Shown piece by piece: positions 17,796-21,002 of a stretch of DNA of 21,002 bases (its first letter is position 1; each line of letters opens with the position of its first letter). Position numbers and translations under genes: made by a program. This DNA comes from a virus: positions 1-21,002 of the IMG/VR virus record IMGVR_UViG_3300036939_000016; one strand, written 5' to 3'. The notes under the pieces are model-generated. The model had not been told where the DNA came from and ran no database searches. It was given only the letters and a program-made list of their open reading frames with translations.

Positions 17796-18404
17796 ATGGT
17801 CAGTATAAACTACAATGAAGCATGGTATAGAGGTAGACCGGTATACAACCGGCTGCCTCTTTCTGGCTATCAGGATAACTCAGCGGTTGACGCCATCACT
17901 AAGCCCATTGACCTTAAGCTGATGTCAGTTAAGGGTACTCTAGAGGCGCTAGCAGAGGCGCTAGACCCGGTCAACTGCCCAGTAGGTTATCTTGACTATG
18001 TAGCATATCTCAATGGGTTCTCTGGGCGGTATTGGGATGCTCTATGGACTAATGAGGTTAAGCGGCAACTGGTCACTGATGCCCGGTACATCTGGGCTAA
18101 CCGAGGTAAGGCTGAGATAGTCAGCAAGGTTCTAACCATCCACGGGATAACCCATGATGTCTGGAGAACCGGGTCATTGACGCTACCCTTTACCTTAACC
18201 GCTACATTCTCAACGCCTCAGATGTTGACCTATATCCGGCTTCCGTTGAGCTATCTTAGGGCATCAACTCAGTGGCGTGAGGCGGAACGCACCCGTAAGA
18301 ACTTCTTACACTGCGGCATTAAGACCCGTGTTGTCTATGATAAGTTCTATCTTGGGTTCTCTAAGCTGGGTGACCCATTATTTACTAGAGGTATAATGAC
18401 GTAA
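17796..18404 (+). CDS. baseplate/tail protein I (P2 gpI-like), 202 aa
   Basis: The layout is that of P2 gpI: a start with LPLSGYQDNSAVDAITKPID, then the PVNCPVGYLDYVAYLNGF motif followed by WDALWTNEVKRQLVTDARYI and WANRGKAEIVSKVLTIHGI, which correspond to the LPWLAWxxxVD...W......KR.....A......RGT..AI...L...G pattern of the family. The protein links baseplate wedge and tail fibres. It lies immediately upstream of two fibre genes, as in P2 (I then H). The ribosome site is weak (AGGTCA); the inverted repeat at 17768 lies just upstream. Confidence 0.8.
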   Translation: MVSINYNEAWYRGRPVYNRLPLSGYQDNSAVDAITKPIDLKLMSVKGTLEALAEALDPVNCPVGYLDYVAYLNGFSGRYWDALWTNEVKRQLVTDARYIWANRGKAEIVSKVLTIHGITHDVWRTGSLTLPFTLTATFSTPQMLTYIRLPLSYLRASTQWREAERTRKNFLHCGIKTRVVYDKFYLGFSKLGDPLFTRGIMT

Positions 18405-18405
18405 T

Positions 18406-19515
18406 ATGACTCAAGTTATCTGTAAGTTTTATGACTCTGAGGATAACCCGCTAGTCGGGTCAGTTTGGGTTAAGCTTGACGGTACCCTACAGAACTCAAC
18501 TGACACAGCGACCTATCTGCCAGTAGTATCTAAGACTCCTCTGGTCAATGGCGGGTGTACTCTCAACTTAGAACCCAGTGATATAAGTAAAGTTACCTAC
18601 CTTATTGAGGTATACACCAAACAGACCTTAACCATTGAGGATGAGAATGGTGACCCGGTCAGTGCTGAGGTTGATACCTTAGTTGACTCATATAGTGTCA
18701 TTATACCATTCTCCGCCACACCAATAACCCTAGAGAGTCTTCAGCGTAAGACCGGCATTGACCGCGATAGGACTGATACGATGATACCGGCAGTAGTCCG
18801 GAGGATGTCAACTAGTTCAGAGTTCTGGCAACTGTTACAGCAGGAGTTGTTTCCATTCAAGGGTACATATAACCCATTGAGCTACTACCGTAAAGGTAAC
18901 CTAGTTGAGTATGACGGATCAGGATGGATATGTATCAGCAATGAGCCTATACAGGGCATTGTGCCGGTCACTGGTTCACCCTCATGGGGTCTATGGGTCA
19001 GTCGTGGTCAGCAGGGTTCAGGGGTCACGGGCAACGATACAGCCTACTCAGTGGCGTGGAATGGCTCAACGGATGTCGCCACGCGGAACGCTATCTATGA
19101 TAAAATAGAGGCTTTAGTTGCCCAGTTAGCCTCAACCTATGTCGGTATCAATAGTCCTAACTTCACAGGGGCACCGACACTGGCAACGGCACCGGCTAGC
19201 AATGACAGGTCATCTAAGCTAGTCAGTAGCCAATGGGTAGGAACCCTGTATGATGACGCTAAGAACTCTGGCTTAAGGGTTGGCTCACTTATGTTGTTTC
19301 CATCTGCTAGTAGACCATTGGGGTTTATTAAGTGTGGTACCGGTGCCCCATCATTGGACGTATCCCAAACGACATACAGCCAGTTATTTGCCATATATGG
19401 TACAACCTTTGGAACATCAACGGCTGGTAACTTCAAACTGCCTAGTGCTGCTCAGTTGCCAACCCTACCTAGCACTACCCTATCTTGGTATGTATTCACC
19501 GGACGGAATGACTAA
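18406..19515 (+). CDS. tail fibre protein with tail-collar domain, 369 aa
   Basis: The N-terminal 120 residues look like an Ig/transthyretin-type beta domain (VICKFYDSEDNPLVGSVWVK, TLNLEPSDI). Residues about 150-205 contain a carbohydrate-binding-like module (GTYNPLSYYRKGNLVEYDGS, WICISN, WGLWV). After a helix comes SPNFTGAPT, a short repeat seen in fibre shafts, and residues about 288-369 form a phage tail-collar domain (RVGSLMLFPSASRPLGFIKC, SQLFAIYGTTFG, NFKLP). It is probably the proximal fibre part. It begins one base after the gpI-like stop and overlaps the next ATG by one base. Confidence 0.75.
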   Translation: MTQVICKFYDSEDNPLVGSVWVKLDGTLQNSTDTATYLPVVSKTPLVNGGCTLNLEPSDISKVTYLIEVYTKQTLTIEDENGDPVSAEVDTLVDSYSVIIPFSATPITLESLQRKTGIDRDRTDTMIPAVVRRMSTSSEFWQLLQQELFPFKGTYNPLSYYRKGNLVEYDGSGWICISNEPIQGIVPVTGSPSWGLWVSRGQQGSGVTGNDTAYSVAWNGSTDVATRNAIYDKIEALVAQLASTYVGINSPNFTGAPTLATAPASNDRSSKLVSSQWVGTLYDDAKNSGLRVGSLMLFPSASRPLGFIKCGTGAPSLDVSQTTYSQLFAIYGTTFGTSTAGNFKLPSAAQLPTLPSTTLSWYVFTGRND

Positions 19516-20885
19516 TGACTAACTATCCTAATGTACCATTTACTGATGGTAGTGACTTCCTACCAGGACACGCAGACTTAGCCTTCAAAGCCCCTATCTT
19601 TGATGGTCAGACTCAGTACCTCGGTCACCGCAACAAGCTACAGGACAACGAGCTTGAGCCTACTGGAGTTATCAGCCGTGTGGCAACCATCACTGACAGC
19701 TTCGCGGTTGCCCATGTCTCAGCACTAACTGTTAGTGTCCAGGGCGGGGTCTTATACCTACCCAACGCAACACGACAGGTTAAGAGCTTAACCAATATCA
19801 TTGTACCTGACAACGCTGAGTCTTATGTCTGGTATGACTCATTAGGGGTTCTGAGAGCCACTACAACCTATGACACTTATGCTACAGTCCTAGCTAAGGT
19901 AACATCTGTCGCCGGTGTGGTGACAGCCATTGAGCCGTGGCACCGTGTAGAATATAAGCGGATGCTACCACCATCTAGGCTCATTAAGGTCTTTGGCGGG
20001 TCAAGTGTCAATGATATAGTCTGTACGCAGGGACAGGTATTGCCTCCGGTGGTTATCTGTCGTCGGTTCACTGTACCGGCTGGTATCGCGGTTACGTTCT
20101 CTAACTACTGTAAGATACTTTGCCAAGACTTCATAGTTGACGGTACTATCACTGGCGTATCAACTATCAAAGGTGGTGAGGGTACCGCTGATATTTCATC
20201 CGGTGGTAGTACTACGGTCAGTGGCTTTACCGGGTTCGGTATCGGTGGTGGTCAGATATACTCACCCGGTACAACTTACTCCTTCTTGATGCAGCCCTAT
20301 GGTTCCGGTGGCGCGAGTCCTAACTGGGCAACTACGTCAGATAGTGCTGGAATGACGTACGACATCGGTGATGGTGGTAACGGTGGATGTGGTCTATACG
20401 TTGAGGCATCTAGAGACATAACGGTCAATGGTACCGTTAACTGTAAAGGTGGTGATGCGATGGCTACCACTGCTAGTACCGCTGATAAGATAGTTGCCGG
20501 TGGTGCGGGTGGTGGTGCCGGTGGGACTATTGTCTATATCTCACTGGGTAAGTGTATATTTGGTGCCTCTGCCATTCATGACATTAGAGGTGGTAATGGT
20601 TCCAATGGGTTTGGCAACTATAACCAACAGATAAAAGGCTTAGGCGGTGGTAACGGCGGTGGGGGTCAGATGTGGATATTCTGCGCCAACGCTAACCCTG
20701 GCACCAGTCAAGTCTTGCTGACACCGGGCACTAAAGGAGCTAACTCAACTAGCGCCGGTTCACTGACCTATTCAGGCTCATCAGGCGGCTCTAACGGTGG
20801 TTCCGGTGGGGATGGCAACGGAGGCTCTAGACCGGGCACTGTAGGCTTATTTAACATTATCACGGAGATACCCATAGGACTATGA
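19515..20885 (+). CDS. glycine-rich tail fibre tip / putative receptor-binding protein, 456 aa
   Basis: Residues 1-210 are a non-repetitive N-terminal part (DGSDFLPGHADLAFKAPIFD, then beta-rich VQGGVLYLPNATRQV). From about 215 to 445 the chain is very glycine-rich with runs such as GGAGGGAGG, GLGGGNGGGG and GGSNGGSGGDGNGG alternating with short variable hydrophobic strands. T-even gp38-type adhesins pack polyglycine helices in a similar way with variable loops that bind the receptor, so a host-recognition role is likely. It follows the collar fibre in an operon (TAATG overlap) and overlaps the next gene (ATGA). Confidence 0.65.
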   Translation: MTNYPNVPFTDGSDFLPGHADLAFKAPIFDGQTQYLGHRNKLQDNELEPTGVISRVATITDSFAVAHVSALTVSVQGGVLYLPNATRQVKSLTNIIVPDNAESYVWYDSLGVLRATTTYDTYATVLAKVTSVAGVVTAIEPWHRVEYKRMLPPSRLIKVFGGSSVNDIVCTQGQVLPPVVICRRFTVPAGIAVTFSNYCKILCQDFIVDGTITGVSTIKGGEGTADISSGGSTTVSGFTGFGIGGGQIYSPGTTYSFLMQPYGSGGASPNWATTSDSAGMTYDIGDGGNGGCGLYVEASRDITVNGTVNCKGGDAMATTASTADKIVAGGAGGGAGGTIVYISLGKCIFGASAIHDIRGGNGSNGFGNYNQQIKGLGGGNGGGGQMWIFCANANPGTSQVLLTPGTKGANSTSAGSLTYSGSSGGSNGGSGGDGNGGSRPGTVGLFNIITEIPIGL

Positions 20886-21002
20886 GATACGTTTATGTAC
20901 AAGGCGGTCAAGTCATCAGTGATGCCCATGAGCCTTATCTACAGATATTCTCAGTAATGGAAGCACCTAACGATGTAGCCAATGAAGACCTAATAGAGGT
21001 AG
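20882..21002 (+). CDS. hypothetical protein, N-terminal fragment
   Basis: It starts with an ATG overlapping the previous stop (ATGA) and runs off the window: MRYVYVQGGQVISDAHEPYL continuing through NDVANEDLIEV, 40 residues. Its place after a receptor-binding gene suggests a fibre assembly chaperone or another fibre component, but the fragment is too short to assign. Confidence 0.55.
   Translation, partial: MRYVYVQGGQVISDAHEPYLQIFSVMEAPNDVANEDLIEV

Overview
This window looks like part of the genome of a contractile-tailed (myovirus-type) double-stranded DNA phage. A tail sheath, tail tube, frameshifted tail chaperone, tape measure, spike, hub and P2 gpI-like tail protein are all recognisable. 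The left edge holds the C-terminal end of a family A DNA polymerase that resembles mitochondrial DNA polymerase gamma more than T7- or Pol I-type enzymes. As far as I recall, such polymerases are known in TIM5-like cyanophages. GATC and GGCC are almost or entirely missing, which fits a host with restriction or methylation at those sites, as is common in cyanobacteria. A cyanobacterial host is therefore plausible but inferred; there are no photosynthesis genes here.

Layout. (1) 1-2467, plus strand: polymerase end, a terminator hairpin, then a run of a small unknown protein, a dNMP-kinase-like P-loop protein, an HNH endonuclease, an unknown protein and two tiny single-membrane-span proteins. 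(2) 4688-2493, minus strand: a large baseplate hub carrying an inserted GH19-type lysozyme/chitinase domain and a C-terminal M23 peptidase. (3) 4766-10153, plus strand: a block of about 17 small, mostly unrecognised accessory genes driven by consensus sigma70-type promoters. In its middle, 7237-7643 is a dense control region (large dyads, two clusters of three 11-bp repeats around a perfect TATAAT) in front of two paralogous ribbon-helix-helix genes; a third repeat cluster lies inside the first of them. (4) 10652-10155, minus: spike. (5) 10733-11465, plus: three small genes. (6) 16608-11452, minus: sheath, tube, chaperone with +1 frameshift extension, tape measure, tube-initiator-like protein. 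(7) 16609-17280: non-coding, with a strong promoter, two tandem 49-nt structured repeats, long-range pairings and a tRNA-Trp(CCA). (8) 17281-21002, plus: two small paralogs, gpI-like tail protein, a collar/fibre protein, a glycine-rich tip protein and the start of another gene.

The minus-strand tail module is thus split by blocks of small plus-strand genes. At each divergent junction a motif of form GTATNNATAC (T4-late-promoter-like TATAAATA) sits only 3-6 nt from the minus-strand start codon, while TTGACA/TAtnaT promoters serve the plus-strand genes. I infer an early plus-strand programme (accessory genes, DNA-binding repressors, tRNA) and a late minus-strand structural programme, possibly with leaderless late mRNAs.

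Best candidates for something new: the 11-bp repeat/RHH control locus, the structured RNA with tandem repeats leading into a tRNA-Trp, and the TATNNATA start-codon-adjacent late signal.
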